Shown: positions 53,449 through 62,500 of the stretch, one piece after another | Layout of the letters: every line of letters begins with the position of its first letter | How positions within the stretch are numbered: the stretch's first letter is position 1 | Source: Coprosoma sp963632935 | GTDB taxonomy: Bacteria; Bacillota_I; Bacilli_A; RF39; UBA660 | Assembly: GCA_963632935.1 (NCBI GenBank) | Contig: CAVGWA010000002.1 | Location: 1-64,000 of the forward strand | Reading direction: 5' to 3' | DNA length: 64,000 nt | Program-made: the position numbers and the translations under genes | Notes under the pieces: model-generated | What the model saw: only the letters and a program-made list of their open reading frames with translations | What the model was told of the DNA's origin: nothing | The model's database searches: none

Positions 53449-53868
53449 GTGAAATATTTAGGATTAGATTTAGGAACAAGAACTCTTGGAATCTCAATTT
53501 CAGATATGACAAAAACTATCGCAACAACATATGGTACAATAAGATTTGAAGATGAAGATTATGACACAGCCATAAATGAATTAGCAACTATTATACAAAA
53601 AGAACCTATTGAAAAATTTGTTTTAGGTTTTCCTAAAAACATGAATGGTACAGTAGGCCCACGAGCTTTAACAACATTAGAATTTAAAACAAAATTAGAA
53701 AATACATTTCATCTTCCAGTTGAAATGCAGGATGAAAGATTATCTACAAAAGAAGCAAGTGGTTATATGATAAAAGCTGACATGTCTAGAAAAAAAAGAA
53801 AACAAAAAATAGACAGTTTAGCTGCTAATATTATTTTGCAAACATATTTAGATAAAAGAAAGGACTGA
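53449..53868 (+). CDS. ruvX: RuvX/YqgF-family nuclease
   Basis: This 139-aa RNase H-fold protein has GLDLGTRTLGIS (4-15) with the first catalytic Asp, VLGFPKNMNGTVGPRA, and the DERLSTKEA motif. It is a putative Holliday-junction resolvase that also acts in 16S rRNA 5' maturation. It starts with GTG at 53449 after AGAGGGTGG. It opens the conserved ruvX-DUF1292-mltG-trmR-trhP block of Bacilli. Confidence 0.94.
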   Translation: MKYLGLDLGTRTLGISISDMTKTIATTYGTIRFEDEDYDTAINELATIIQKEPIEKFVLGFPKNMNGTVGPRALTTLEFKTKLENTFHLPVEMQDERLSTKEASGYMIKADMSRKKRKQKIDSLAANIILQTYLDKRKD

Positions 53869-53872
53869 TAAA

Positions 53873-54193
53873 ATGGTAGAAAATAATGGTGTAATTAAAT
53901 TTAAAGCTATTGATGATGAAGGTAGACAATTAGATTGTGAGGCATTATTTTTATTTGAATCGCCTGAAACTAAGAAAAATTATATTGTATATACTGACCA
54001 TTCAATTGACAATGAAGGAAATACAAAGGTATATGCTTCAATTTATGAACCAAATGATTTAAAAACAGATGAAGATAATGAATTTGCAGCTTTACCATTA
54101 AAACCAATTGAAACCGATAAAGAATGGAAAATAATTGAAACTATCTTAAACGAAATGCAATCACAAATGGAATCAGCAAGCTCTGCAGAGTAG
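53873..54193 (+). CDS. DUF1292 protein (YrzB-like)
   Basis: This 106-aa acidic protein has the DUF1292 pattern: EALFLFESPETKKNYIVYTDHS followed by a YASIYEPND segment and a terminal helix. The function of the family is unknown. It is invariably placed downstream of ruvX in Bacilli, as here, with 4 nt between them. Confidence 0.88.
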   Translation: MVENNGVIKFKAIDDEGRQLDCEALFLFESPETKKNYIVYTDHSIDNEGNTKVYASIYEPNDLKTDEDNEFAALPLKPIETDKEWKIIETILNEMQSQMESASSAE

Positions 54194-54202
54194 GTTTTTA
54201 CT

Positions 54203-55285
54203 TTGAAAAAAGTTCGTAAGTTTTCACTAAGTAAATTCTTACTCTTTTTAATGCTTCTAGTAATTATATCAGTATTAATCGTTATTGGAATTTACAAATA
54301 TCAAACAAGTGCTGTCAGCACAGACACTGATTCAAAAACAATTACTGTTGATTCAGGGGATAATTATTTTACGATTGCTAGTAAATTGAAAAAACAAAAT
54401 TTAATTCGTTCAGAGACATTTTATAAACTATATTTAAAATTTGCTAAACCAACAGGTTTAATTAATGGTAAATATGATTTAAATGAAGCAATGAGCGTTC
54501 CTGAAATAGTAAAAGTTTTAGGAGATAAAAAAAATCAAAAAGATAGTACAATAAAAATAACCTTTAGAGAAGGTTTAACAATTAAACAAATGGCAAAAAT
54601 TGTCGAAGAAAAAACAAATATTAAACAAGATGATTTTATAGCAAAAATAGCTGATGTAAATTATTTAAAAAATCTTCAAGATGATTATTGGTTTTTAACT
54701 GATAGTATTTATAACAATCAAATATATTATCCTTTAGAAGGATATATGTTTCCTGATACTTATCACTTTGAAGAAAAAGATTTAACAATAGACGGAATAG
54801 TCCGTAAAATATTGGATAATACATTAGATAAATTAACTCCTTATAAAGAAATAATAACAAATGGAAAATATAATATACATCAAATATTAACTTTAGCTTC
54901 AATAATTGAACTAGAAGCAGTTACTGATTCAGATAGGGCATCAGTGGCTGGAGTGCTTTATAATAGGCTTAATAAAGGATGGACATTAGGTTGCGATGTT
55001 ACTACATATTATGCATCAAAAAAATTATTAACAGATACATTAACTAAAGATGATTTAAATAGTTGTAATGGCTATAATACAAGATGCTCTTCAATGGTTG
55101 GACTTCCAATCGGACCAATTGATAATCCTAGTATAAGTTCAATAAAAGCTGCTATCAATCCAACAGTTAGTGATTATTATTATTTTGTAGCCGATACTAA
55201 TAAAAAAGTATATTTCACTAAATCAAGTACTGAACATGCACAAATAATTGCAAAACTTAAAAAAGAGGGAATATGGGCAGCATAA
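54203..55285 (+). CDS. mltG: Endolytic transglycosylase MltG
   Basis: This 360-aa membrane-anchored enzyme cuts nascent glycan strands and is thought to set their length. It has one N-terminal membrane helix (about 10-30), a LysM-like region (VDSGDNYFTIASKLKK), and the YceG domain with LTLASIIELEAV (catalytic Glu), GVLYNRL and GLPIGPIDNPS. The start is TTG at 54203, with only a weak upstream GTAGG; the next ATG falls within the membrane helix. The next gene overlaps by 13 nt. Confidence 0.93.
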   Translation: MKKVRKFSLSKFLLFLMLLVIISVLIVIGIYKYQTSAVSTDTDSKTITVDSGDNYFTIASKLKKQNLIRSETFYKLYLKFAKPTGLINGKYDLNEAMSVPEIVKVLGDKKNQKDSTIKITFREGLTIKQMAKIVEEKTNIKQDDFIAKIADVNYLKNLQDDYWFLTDSIYNNQIYYPLEGYMFPDTYHFEEKDLTIDGIVRKILDNTLDKLTPYKEIITNGKYNIHQILTLASIIELEAVTDSDRASVAGVLYNRLNKGWTLGCDVTTYYASKKLLTDTLTKDDLNSCNGYNTRCSSMVGLPIGPIDNPSISSIKAAINPTVSDYYYFVADTNKKVYFTKSSTEHAQIIAKLKKEGIWAA

Positions 55286-55857
55286 TAGAATTAGAAGAAT
55301 ATGCTAAAAAAGAAAATGTTCCAATAATTCAAAAAGATGGGTTAAAATTTTTGATAAAAATGGTAAAAGAAAATAATGTGAAAACAATCTTAGAAATTGG
55401 AACAGCTATAGGATATTCAGCTATCAACATGGCAAAAATTGATAGCGAAATAAAAATTACAACTATTGAACGCAATTTAAAAATGTATAATGAAGCTTTA
55501 AAAAATATTAAAGAATTTAATTTAGAAAATCAAATAAAATTAATATATGGTGATGCATTATTAACGCAAATAAATGGTAAATATGATTTGATATTTATAG
55601 ATGCCGCAAAGGCACAATATATTAAATTTTTTGAAAAATATAAAATAAATTTAAATCAAAATGGAATTATTTTAACTGATAACTTAAATTTCCATGGATT
55701 AACTAAAAACCCAGAAGAGATAAAAAGTAAAAATTTAAAGGCATTAGTAAAAAAAATAAATTTATATAAAGAATTTTTAAAAGAAAATAAATTATATACT
55801 ACAACTTTTTATGAAATTGGCGATGGCATTGCCATTAGTAAAAGAAAAGGGGAATAA
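55273..55857 (+). CDS. trmR: tRNA 5-hydroxyuridine O-methyltransferase (TrmR)
   Basis: This 194-aa class I methyltransferase has the SAM motif ILEIGTAIGYSAI (about 36-48), YDLIFIDAAKAQY and GIILTDNLNFHG. It matches YrrM/TrmR of Bacillus, which methylates 5-hydroxyuridine at tRNA position 34 to 5-methoxyuridine. Its overlap with mltG and position upstream of the two U32 proteins agree with the conserved operon. The general O-methyltransferase family is certain; the tRNA role follows from the synteny. Confidence 0.85.
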   Translation: MGSIIELEEYAKKENVPIIQKDGLKFLIKMVKENNVKTILEIGTAIGYSAINMAKIDSEIKITTIERNLKMYNEALKNIKEFNLENQIKLIYGDALLTQINGKYDLIFIDAAKAQYIKFFEKYKINLNQNGIILTDNLNFHGLTKNPEEIKSKNLKALVKKINLYKEFLKENKLYTTTFYEIGDGIAISKRKGE

Positions 55858-55858
55858 A

Positions 55859-56560
55859 ATGGATATAAAAAGAATAAAGGCTAAGGCTAAAAAAAATTTA
55901 AGAGAAAATAACTTAACTGTTATTTTAGCTTTCTTAATATATACAGTCTTTGGTATTGCGTGCATTGGAGTTTCAAATATTATAAAAGAAAGGACAATGT
56001 ATATATTTTTACAGTTAATAATTACTAGCCTATTTTATATGGGGTTACTTCAAATAATTATAAAAACCGCTCGTGGAGAAAAAGTAAAACTAGAAGAACT
56101 TTTTTCAAGAACCGATTTATTTTGGCGATGTGCTGCAGTTACAATAATATTTTTATTTATAAATGTAATATGTGGATTATTAGAATTTACTGCTGTTCGT
56201 TCCTTAACTGTATTCATTTCATATCAAACAGAACTTAATATCGTATTATCTTCTTTTATGATTGTTATAGGGATAATTTTAAGCATTATAATTGCTATAT
56301 CTTGGCTAATAATTATGCTTTATTTTTCACAAAGTTATTTAATTTTATATGATAACGAAGAAATGCCTTTAAAAGAAATATTTGAAAAAAGTATGGATAT
56401 GATGGATGGTCATAAGGTCGAATATATTATATTATGCTTAAGTTTCTTAGGGTGGGCAGTATTAGGAATATTTACCTTTGGAATTTTATATTTTTGGTTA
56501 ATACCATATATGGTTGTAAGTTTAGTTATTTTTTATGATGAAATTAAAGGTTCTAATTAG
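55859..56560 (+). CDS. DUF975-family membrane protein
   Basis: This 233-aa protein has about six hydrophobic helices after a basic N-terminus (MDIKRIKAKAKKNLRENN), as in DUF975 proteins of Firmicutes, whose function is unknown. The start is the ATG at 55859 after AAAAGGGGAAT. It interrupts the usual trmR-trhP1 order of Bacillus, but 2 nt after trmR, so it is probably transcribed with it. Confidence 0.8.
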   Translation: MDIKRIKAKAKKNLRENNLTVILAFLIYTVFGIACIGVSNIIKERTMYIFLQLIITSLFYMGLLQIIIKTARGEKVKLEELFSRTDLFWRCAAVTIIFLFINVICGLLEFTAVRSLTVFISYQTELNIVLSSFMIVIGIILSIIIAISWLIIMLYFSQSYLILYDNEEMPLKEIFEKSMDMMDGHKVEYIILCLSFLGWAVLGIFTFGILYFWLIPYMVVSLVIFYDEIKGSN

Positions 56561-56619
56561 GACCTTTTATTATGCAAATTATTTTAAAAAATGATATAAT
56601 TAATAACCGGAGGAGAAAT

Positions 56620-57423
56620 ATGAACAAAATAGCTGCAGTATTAACTAGTATAAATCAAGCATATGATATTAAAGATTATGTTGATGCTTATCTTATACCT
56701 TTAAAAGATTTAAGTATTAATTATATAAATTCATTTACATTAGATGAAATAAAAAAAATAAAAGAATTAAATAAAGAAATATTTATTATTTTAAATAAAA
56801 ATATACATAATGATGAATTAGATATATTAAAACAAACTTTAAAAGAAATAGAAAAATTGAATATAAATGGGATTATGTTTTATGATATTTCTTTAGTAAA
56901 TTTAAAACTAAAATTAAATTTAAAAACATCATTAGTATGGTCACAAGAACATTTAGTAACCAATTATGGAACTATAAATTATTGGAATAAAAAGGGTATA
57001 GAATATGCTTACTTGTCATCGGAACTTACAAAAAGAGAAATAGATGAAATTAGAGGAAACACTAATTCAAAATTATTTTTAAATGTTTTTGGATATATTC
57101 CAATGTTTACATCTAAAAGGCATTTAGTAGATAATTATGTAGATACATTTAATCTTGAAAACAATAAACAAAATACGATATTTAAAGAAGGTAAAATGTA
57201 TAATATAATGGATGTAAATTTAGGAACGACAGTATATTCAAATTATATTTTAAATATAGTAGAACAAAATTTTAAAAATATAGATTATTTAGTTTTTAAT
57301 AGTAATTTAATAGATGAAAAAGATTTTTGTGAAGTGTTAGAAAATTATAATAAAGATGTACATAATAAATTAAAAAAAGAAACAGGATTTTTATATCAAG
57401 AAACAATATATAAGGTGAAGTAA
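56620..57423 (+). CDS. U32-family protein, TrhP1-like (tRNA U34 hydroxylation)
   Basis: This 267-aa protein is the smaller of the two U32-type proteins of the operon. It shows the N-terminal pattern of a TIM-barrel strand and helix repeat and the segment LKLNLKTSLVWSQEHLVTNY (in parts), with FGYIPMFTSKRHLV. In Bacillus, YrrN/YrrO (TrhP1/P2) hydroxylate U34 of tRNA using prephenate. The start is the ATG at 56620 after CCGGAGGAG, a strong ribosome-binding site. It ends 1 nt before trhP2. Confidence 0.8.
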   Translation: MNKIAAVLTSINQAYDIKDYVDAYLIPLKDLSINYINSFTLDEIKKIKELNKEIFIILNKNIHNDELDILKQTLKEIEKLNINGIMFYDISLVNLKLKLNLKTSLVWSQEHLVTNYGTINYWNKKGIEYAYLSSELTKREIDEIRGNTNSKLFLNVFGYIPMFTSKRHLVDNYVDTFNLENNKQNTIFKEGKMYNIMDVNLGTTVYSNYILNIVEQNFKNIDYLVFNSNLIDEKDFCEVLENYNKDVHNKLKKETGFLYQETIYKVK

Positions 57424-57424
57424 T

Positions 57425-58615
57425 ATGAAAAAACCAGAATTATTAGCTCCGGCTGGAGATTTAGAAAGATTAAAAATTGCTCTTTTATATGGTGCAGATG
57501 CAGTTTATATTGGTGGTGCATTTAATTTAAGGGCAAATGCTGATAATTTTAAAATAGAAGAAATCAAGCAAGGTGTTATCTATGCTCATAGTTTAAATAA
57601 AAAGGTATATGTAACAGTTAATATTTCTATGCATAATAAAGAATATGAAAAAATAAAAAATTACATATTAAAGTTAGATGAAATAGATGTTGATGCTATT
57701 ATTATTAGTGATCCTGCTATTTTAGAATTTACAAAAAATACAGATTTAGATGTACATCTTTCAACACAAGCTTCAACTTTAAATAAAGAAGCAGTTGAAT
57801 TTTGGAAAAGTGAAGGTGTAAAAAGAATTGTATTAGCTCGTGAATGTACAAGGGAAGATATTAAAGATATAAAGAAAAATATTGATATAGAGTTAGAAAC
57901 GTTTATTCATGGTGCTATGTGTGCATCTTATAGTGGTAGATGTGTACTTTCCAATTTTTTAACAAATAGAGATTCAAACAGAGGTGGGTGCAGTCAAATA
58001 TGTAGATGGGATTTTGATTTATACGATGATAAAAATCATTTAAAAGGAGATAAACCATTTACATTTTGTACTAAAGATTTATCCATGGCAAAGCATATTC
58101 CAGACTTAATAAATTTAAATGTTGATAGTCTAAAAATAGAAGGAAGAATGAGATCAATATATTATATTGCAACAGTAGTTAAAGTATACCGAAAATTAAT
58201 TGATGAATATTGTAATAATAAAGAAAATTATGAATATAATTTAAAGTATGAAAAAACATTAAGAAAAGTAGCAAATAGAGATTCAATTACACAGTTTTTT
58301 GATGGTAACTTTGGAAAAGATGTTCAATATTATAATGGCCGTCAGGAAATTACTAATCAAGATTTTTTAGGTTTAGTTTTAGACTATGATGAACAGGAAA
58401 AATTAATAAAGCTTCAACAAAGAAATTACTTTAAAAAAGGTGATGAAGTAGAAATATTCGGACCACACAATTCTTTTAAATTTAAAGTAGAATTAATATA
58501 TGACGAAGATAAAAAACTAATAGAAATAGTAAGACATCCTAAACAAATTGTATATGTAAAATCATCAATAAAAGTTAGTAAAAATGATATGATGAAAACT
58601 GTTGACAAAGGGTAA
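57425..58615 (+). CDS. U32-family protein, TrhP2-like (tRNA U34 hydroxylation)
   Basis: This 396-aa U32 family protein is annotated as collagenase or peptidase U32 in many genomes, but family work shows tRNA hydroxylation. Recognisable parts are PELLAPAGDLERLKIALLYGADAVYIGG (in parts), FIHGAMCASYSGRCVLSN and GGCSQICRWDF, with Cys residues that in the family bind an iron-sulfur cluster. It should act with TrhP1 on ho5U34 synthesis, and TrmR then methylates it. Confidence 0.88.
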   Translation: MKKPELLAPAGDLERLKIALLYGADAVYIGGAFNLRANADNFKIEEIKQGVIYAHSLNKKVYVTVNISMHNKEYEKIKNYILKLDEIDVDAIIISDPAILEFTKNTDLDVHLSTQASTLNKEAVEFWKSEGVKRIVLARECTREDIKDIKKNIDIELETFIHGAMCASYSGRCVLSNFLTNRDSNRGGCSQICRWDFDLYDDKNHLKGDKPFTFCTKDLSMAKHIPDLINLNVDSLKIEGRMRSIYYIATVVKVYRKLIDEYCNNKENYEYNLKYEKTLRKVANRDSITQFFDGNFGKDVQYYNGRQEITNQDFLGLVLDYDEQEKLIKLQQRNYFKKGDEVEIFGPHNSFKFKVELIYDEDKKLIEIVRHPKQIVYVKSSIKVSKNDMMKTVDKG

Positions 58616-58630
58616 AATATGTAGTAATAT
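58602..58630 (+). promoter_or_regulatory. greA promoter
   Basis: Perfect TTGACA at 58602-58607, 17-nt spacer, TAATAT at 58625-58630. It overlaps the end of the upstream gene. Confidence 0.55.
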
Positions 58631-58664
58631 TTTGTGGAGTGATAAAGAGAGCTGAGGTGAAAAA

Positions 58665-59132
58665 ATGACAAACAATGAAGTTTATGTAACTGAACAAGGT
58701 TTAGCTGACATGAAAAAAGAATTAGAATATTTAAAAATGGAAAAGAGACCAGCAGTTATTGAAGCTTTAAAAGAAGCTAGAGCCTTAGGCGATTTAAGCG
58801 AAAATGCTGAATATGATGCAGCACGAAATGAGCAATCAGAAACTGAAAATCGTATTGCAACATTGGAAAAGCAAATAGAAAAAGCTATTATAATAAAAAA
58901 TGTCAAAACAGATAAAGTTTCAGTTGGTAACACAGTTGAATTAGAATATATAGAAGATGGTGATAAAGATACATACACTATAGTTGGTATCAAAGAAGCA
59001 GATCCATTTTCAAATAAAATATCTAATGAATCTCCAATTGCTAAAGCAATAATGGGTTCAAAAGCCGGAGATATAGTTACTGTTTCTAGTCCAAATGGAG
59101 AATATCAAGTAAAAGTAGTATCAATAAATTAG
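58665..59132 (+). CDS. greA: Transcription elongation factor GreA
   Basis: This 155-aa protein has an N-terminal coiled-coil (about 1-75) with the GDLSENAEYDAARNEQ tip, whose acidic residues activate RNA polymerase's RNA cleavage, and a C-terminal FKBP-like domain. It rescues backtracked polymerases. A GAGGTGAAAA ribosome-binding site is present. The conserved Bacillus order is trhP2-udk-greA; udk is missing here. Confidence 0.96.
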   Translation: MTNNEVYVTEQGLADMKKELEYLKMEKRPAVIEALKEARALGDLSENAEYDAARNEQSETENRIATLEKQIEKAIIIKNVKTDKVSVGNTVELEYIEDGDKDTYTIVGIKEADPFSNKISNESPIAKAIMGSKAGDIVTVSSPNGEYQVKVVSIN

Positions 59133-59152
59133 CGAATATTTTTCGCTTTTTT
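59131..59152 (+). terminator. Intrinsic terminator of greA
   Basis: AGCGAA with TTCGCT followed by T6, overlapping the stop codon. Confidence 0.75.
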
Positions 59153-59168
59153 AATGGATAAAATTTCC

Positions 59169-59219
59169 TTGACTTATATCTTTATTATCTATACAATAGA
59201 ATTAGGGAATTGAATTCCC
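59169..59219 (+). promoter_or_regulatory. rny promoter with a palindrome at the start site
   Basis: TTGACT at 59169-59174, 17-nt spacer, TACAAT at 59192-59197. The perfect palindrome GGGAATTGAATTCCC at 59205-59219 lies exactly at the expected transcription start. Confidence 0.65.
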
Positions 59220-59235
59220 ATATGGAGGTAAATAT

Positions 59236-60789
59236 ATGAACAATTCTATTTTCTCCATATTGCTAATTTTAATTGGTCTTTTTGTAGGTATTATCTTAAT
59301 GATAATTTTAAATTCCTTGAAAATACTATCTGCAACAAAAAAAGCACAAAGCTTATTAGATGAAGCAAAAAAAGAAGCAAATAAATTAAAAAGGGATAGT
59401 ATTTTAGAAGCAAAAGAAGAAAATCATAGGTTAAAAGCTGAATTAGATAAAGAAACAAAAGAAAAAAAACAAGAAATAAAAGAGTCTGAAGAACGTCTTT
59501 TAGCTCGTGAAGAAAGTATAGATAGGCGCGATCAAACATTACAAAATCGTGAACAACTATTAGATGAAAAGGAAAATAATTTAAGTTTAAAACAAAAAGA
59601 TATTCAAGAAAAGCAAATGGAACTAGAAGAGGCAAAAAATGAACAGCTAAAACAACTAGAAAAAATTGCTGGATATTCTAAAGAACAAGCTAAAAAAGTA
59701 ATAATGAAAAAAGTAGAAGATATGATGAACCTAGAAGTAACATCATACATAAAGGACAGAGAAGCCGAAGCTAAATTGGAAGCTGATAAAAAATCAAAAG
59801 AATTATTAGTTTCAACTATGCAAAGATATTCTTCTGATGTAGTAAGTGAACAAACAGTAACTGTTGTTAATTTACCAAACGATGAAATGAAAGGTAGAAT
59901 TATAGGTAGAGAAGGAAGAAATATAAGAACTATAGAAGCGGTAACTGGAGTTGATTTAATAATTGACGATACTCCAGAGGCTATAGTGGTTTCTAGTTTT
60001 GATCCGTTTAGAAGAGAAATTGCAAGATTAACATTAGAAACATTAATTAAAGATGGAAGAATTCATCCAAGTAGAATTGAAGAAGTTTATGACAAAACAG
60101 CTAAAGAAATGCAAGCACAACTAATTGAAATTGGTAATAATGCGTTATTTGAACTTGGAATTACTAAAGTAGAACCTGATTTAGTTGAAATATTAGGAAA
60201 ACTTAAATTTAGAACAAGTTTTGGTCAAAATGCATTAAAACATTCAATGGAAGTTGCTAATTTGGCTGGACTTTTAGCGAGCGAATTAGGTGAAAATGAA
60301 ACTTTAGCAAAACGTGCTGGATTATTTCATGATATAGGTAAAGCGATAGACCATGAAGTAGAAGGAAGTCATGTGGAATTAGGGGCAACATTAGCTCGAA
60401 AATACGGTGAAAATGATATTGTTATCAATGCAATTGAATCTCATCATGGTGATACTGAAGCAACAAGCATTATAAGTGTTTTAGTTGCCATAGCAGATAG
60501 TTTGTCAGCATCAAGACCAGGAGCTAGAAATGATTCTTTAGAAAATTATATTAAAAGATTAACAGACCTAGAACAGCTAGGAAATGATACTGAAGGTGTT
60601 GAAAAAACATATGCTGTTCAAGCAGGTAGAGAACTTAGAGTGATTGTTAAACCTGATAAAGTAGACGATTTAACAAGTGTTAAAGTAGCTAGAGAAATAA
60701 AAAATAAAATTGAAGAAAATCTTCAATATCCAGGAACAATTAAAGTAGTTGTTATTAGAGAAACAAGAGTAACAGAAGAAGCTAAATAG
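59236..60789 (+). CDS. rny: Ribonuclease Y
   Basis: This 517-aa endonuclease starts bulk mRNA decay in Firmicutes. It has an N-terminal membrane anchor (about 5-28), a long coiled-coil (about 30-200), a KH RNA-binding domain (GRIIGREGRNIRTIE), and an HD domain with His365-Asp366 (HDIGKAIDHE) that catalyses cleavage. Membrane anchoring and coiled-coil oligomerisation match the family. It has its own promoter and a terminator in its last codons. Confidence 0.97.
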   Translation: MNNSIFSILLILIGLFVGIILMIILNSLKILSATKKAQSLLDEAKKEANKLKRDSILEAKEENHRLKAELDKETKEKKQEIKESEERLLAREESIDRRDQTLQNREQLLDEKENNLSLKQKDIQEKQMELEEAKNEQLKQLEKIAGYSKEQAKKVIMKKVEDMMNLEVTSYIKDREAEAKLEADKKSKELLVSTMQRYSSDVVSEQTVTVVNLPNDEMKGRIIGREGRNIRTIEAVTGVDLIIDDTPEAIVVSSFDPFRREIARLTLETLIKDGRIHPSRIEEVYDKTAKEMQAQLIEIGNNALFELGITKVEPDLVEILGKLKFRTSFGQNALKHSMEVANLAGLLASELGENETLAKRAGLFHDIGKAIDHEVEGSHVELGATLARKYGENDIVINAIESHHGDTEATSIISVLVAIADSLSASRPGARNDSLENYIKRLTDLEQLGNDTEGVEKTYAVQAGRELRVIVKPDKVDDLTSVKVAREIKNKIEENLQYPGTIKVVVIRETRVTEEAK

Positions 60790-60798
60790 CTTCTTTTT
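60776..60798 (+). terminator. Terminator overlapping the rny stop codon
   Basis: Eight-bp stem AAGAAGCT (60776-60783) with AGCTTCTT (60788-60795), AAAT loop, T5. The TAG at 60787-60789 is in the loop. Confidence 0.85.
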
Positions 60799-61174
60799 AT
60801 ATTTCTGGATTTTCTTCGCTAGTAAAATCATCTGTATCAGAGACATTTAAAACAAGTAAAGCCGCACATAATGTTAATATACCTGCTAATATTTGAATAT
60901 TCGCATCCTTCAAGTCCTTATTATATTTTTTTTTAATATTTTTATCATATATATTAATTGTTAAAAAACAAATAGCTAAAATTATACCAATAATTCTATT
61001 TAATTTAAGTAAATTATTAGATGTATTATCATTAAAAACTCTTTTGTTTTTTTTAGTTTTTTGTAAAGTGTCATAAGAAAGATAAAGAGAAATAATTATA
61101 GTAAAAACAGTTATTAAAGTTAATCCAATTTGAATTTCAATTAATTTTGCTTCCTCTAAATCATAATTTGTCAT
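60797..61174 (-). CDS. Small membrane protein of unknown function
   Basis: This 125-aa protein has three hydrophobic helices with short charged loops, and a C-terminal acidic tail (SDTDDFTSEENPEI). Its ATG overlaps the polysaccharide deacetylase stop by 4 nt, so the two are translationally coupled. No family is recognised. Confidence 0.6.
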   Translation of the reverse strand: MTNYDLEEAKLIEIQIGLTLITVFTIIISLYLSYDTLQKTKKNKRVFNDNTSNNLLKLNRIIGIILAICFLTINIYDKNIKKKYNKDLKDANIQILAGILTLCAALLVLNVSDTDDFTSEENPEI

Positions 61175-62376
61175 TCATTTTCCTTTATTTTTTTAATTTC
61201 TAAAAGTTCACTTACTGTAACAAATTTATAATTATCATCCTTTAATTTTTTAATTAAATCTTCCAAGGAATTCAATGCATATTCATGATTATCATGCATT
61301 AAAATAATTTTTCCTGGTTTAATATTTGGCAAAATATTATTTAAAATTTTATCTTTATTTTTAACTTGCCAGTCTCTGGAATCAATATCCCAAAGCACAA
61401 AAGTTAAATCGGTAAGTTTTTTTAAAGCATTAGTATATCCACCATATGTTGGTCTAAATAATTTAGGTGTAAAACCTGTTAAATTTTTAATTATATCTTG
61501 TGTTTTATTAATTTCTTCTTTAAATTCATCTTCACTTAATCTTGTAAGTAATTTGTGATCATATGAATGATTACCAATTTCACTTCCTTCTTCAAGCATT
61601 CTTCTTAAATTGTCTTTATAAAAGGTAGCTTTATTTCCAACTAAAAAGAATGTCCCACAAGCATCATATTTTTTTAAAATATTTAAAATTTCATTTGTAT
61701 ATTTACTTGGACCATCATCAAAAGTTAAAGCAATAACTTTATCATCACTAGAAACATTTTTCTTTTTAATGGATAAATAAATATCATCAAAATTATTTTT
61801 ATTAACATCTATGAGTAAATCCAAACTATCAAGTGGAATATCTAAGCATATAATATTACTATTATTATCAATTTCAGTAGGATTGAAATATAAAGTTAAA
61901 ACTTTATTGTCAATAGTAAAATAATCATAACTAACTTCATTTAAATATTTAATATCAATTTCTTGATATTTTTCTAAAAGCTTATTTTTAACATCATAAT
62001 CAAATGCTTTTAAATCATTAACAATATTTTCCATAGCTAAAAATTTCCCGTTTTTTTTATTGTAAGTAAAAGTTTTAATTTTATTAATTTCTTTATCAGT
62101 AATAATTTCAGTTTTTAAACTAACATTAATAATGTCATTATTTACTTCATTATAAGTATATGAAATATTAAATTCGGGTTTATTTTTTGACTTTATATTT
62201 TTAAATTTTTCATAATTTTGATTTACATAACTACTTATGGCATTATCTAATGGCATAATGTTAGTTATTGGATAATTAATACTAACTAATTCATCATTGT
62301 TAATATAACTTTTGACACTTGCATTTCCACAGCCAATTAAAAAAAATATCATAACAAAGATTATTAATTTTTTCAC
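61171..62376 (-). CDS. Polysaccharide deacetylase lipoprotein (PdaC-like)
   Basis: This 401-aa protein has a signal peptide with lipobox LIGC (Cys16), a DUF4163/DUF3298-type N-terminal region (about 30-200) and a NodB domain. The NodB motifs are complete: TFDDGP (218-223) with metal-binding Asp221, GNHSYDH with His270 and His274, and LFRPTYGGY. It should remove acetyl groups from peptidoglycan sugars outside the cell; the two-domain form resembles Bacillus PdaC. It is coupled to a small membrane protein gene. Confidence 0.88.
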   Translation of the reverse strand: MKKLIIFVMIFFLIGCGNASVKSYINNDELVSINYPITNIMPLDNAISSYVNQNYEKFKNIKSKNKPEFNISYTYNEVNNDIINVSLKTEIITDKEINKIKTFTYNKKNGKFLAMENIVNDLKAFDYDVKNKLLEKYQEIDIKYLNEVSYDYFTIDNKVLTLYFNPTEIDNNSNIICLDIPLDSLDLLIDVNKNNFDDIYLSIKKKNVSSDDKVIALTFDDGPSKYTNEILNILKKYDACGTFFLVGNKATFYKDNLRRMLEEGSEIGNHSYDHKLLTRLSEDEFKEEINKTQDIIKNLTGFTPKLFRPTYGGYTNALKKLTDLTFVLWDIDSRDWQVKNKDKILNNILPNIKPGKIILMHDNHEYALNSLEDLIKKLKDDNYKFVTVSELLEIKKIKENE

Positions 62377-62500
62377 AAAACCACCTAAAAAATTATATGA
62401 TTAATAGAGTAAATACATAACGCAATAAAGTTAATTACAAAAAATAATATTTTAAAATAACTACATATGTGCTAAAATATAGGTAAGGTAGGTGGGATAA

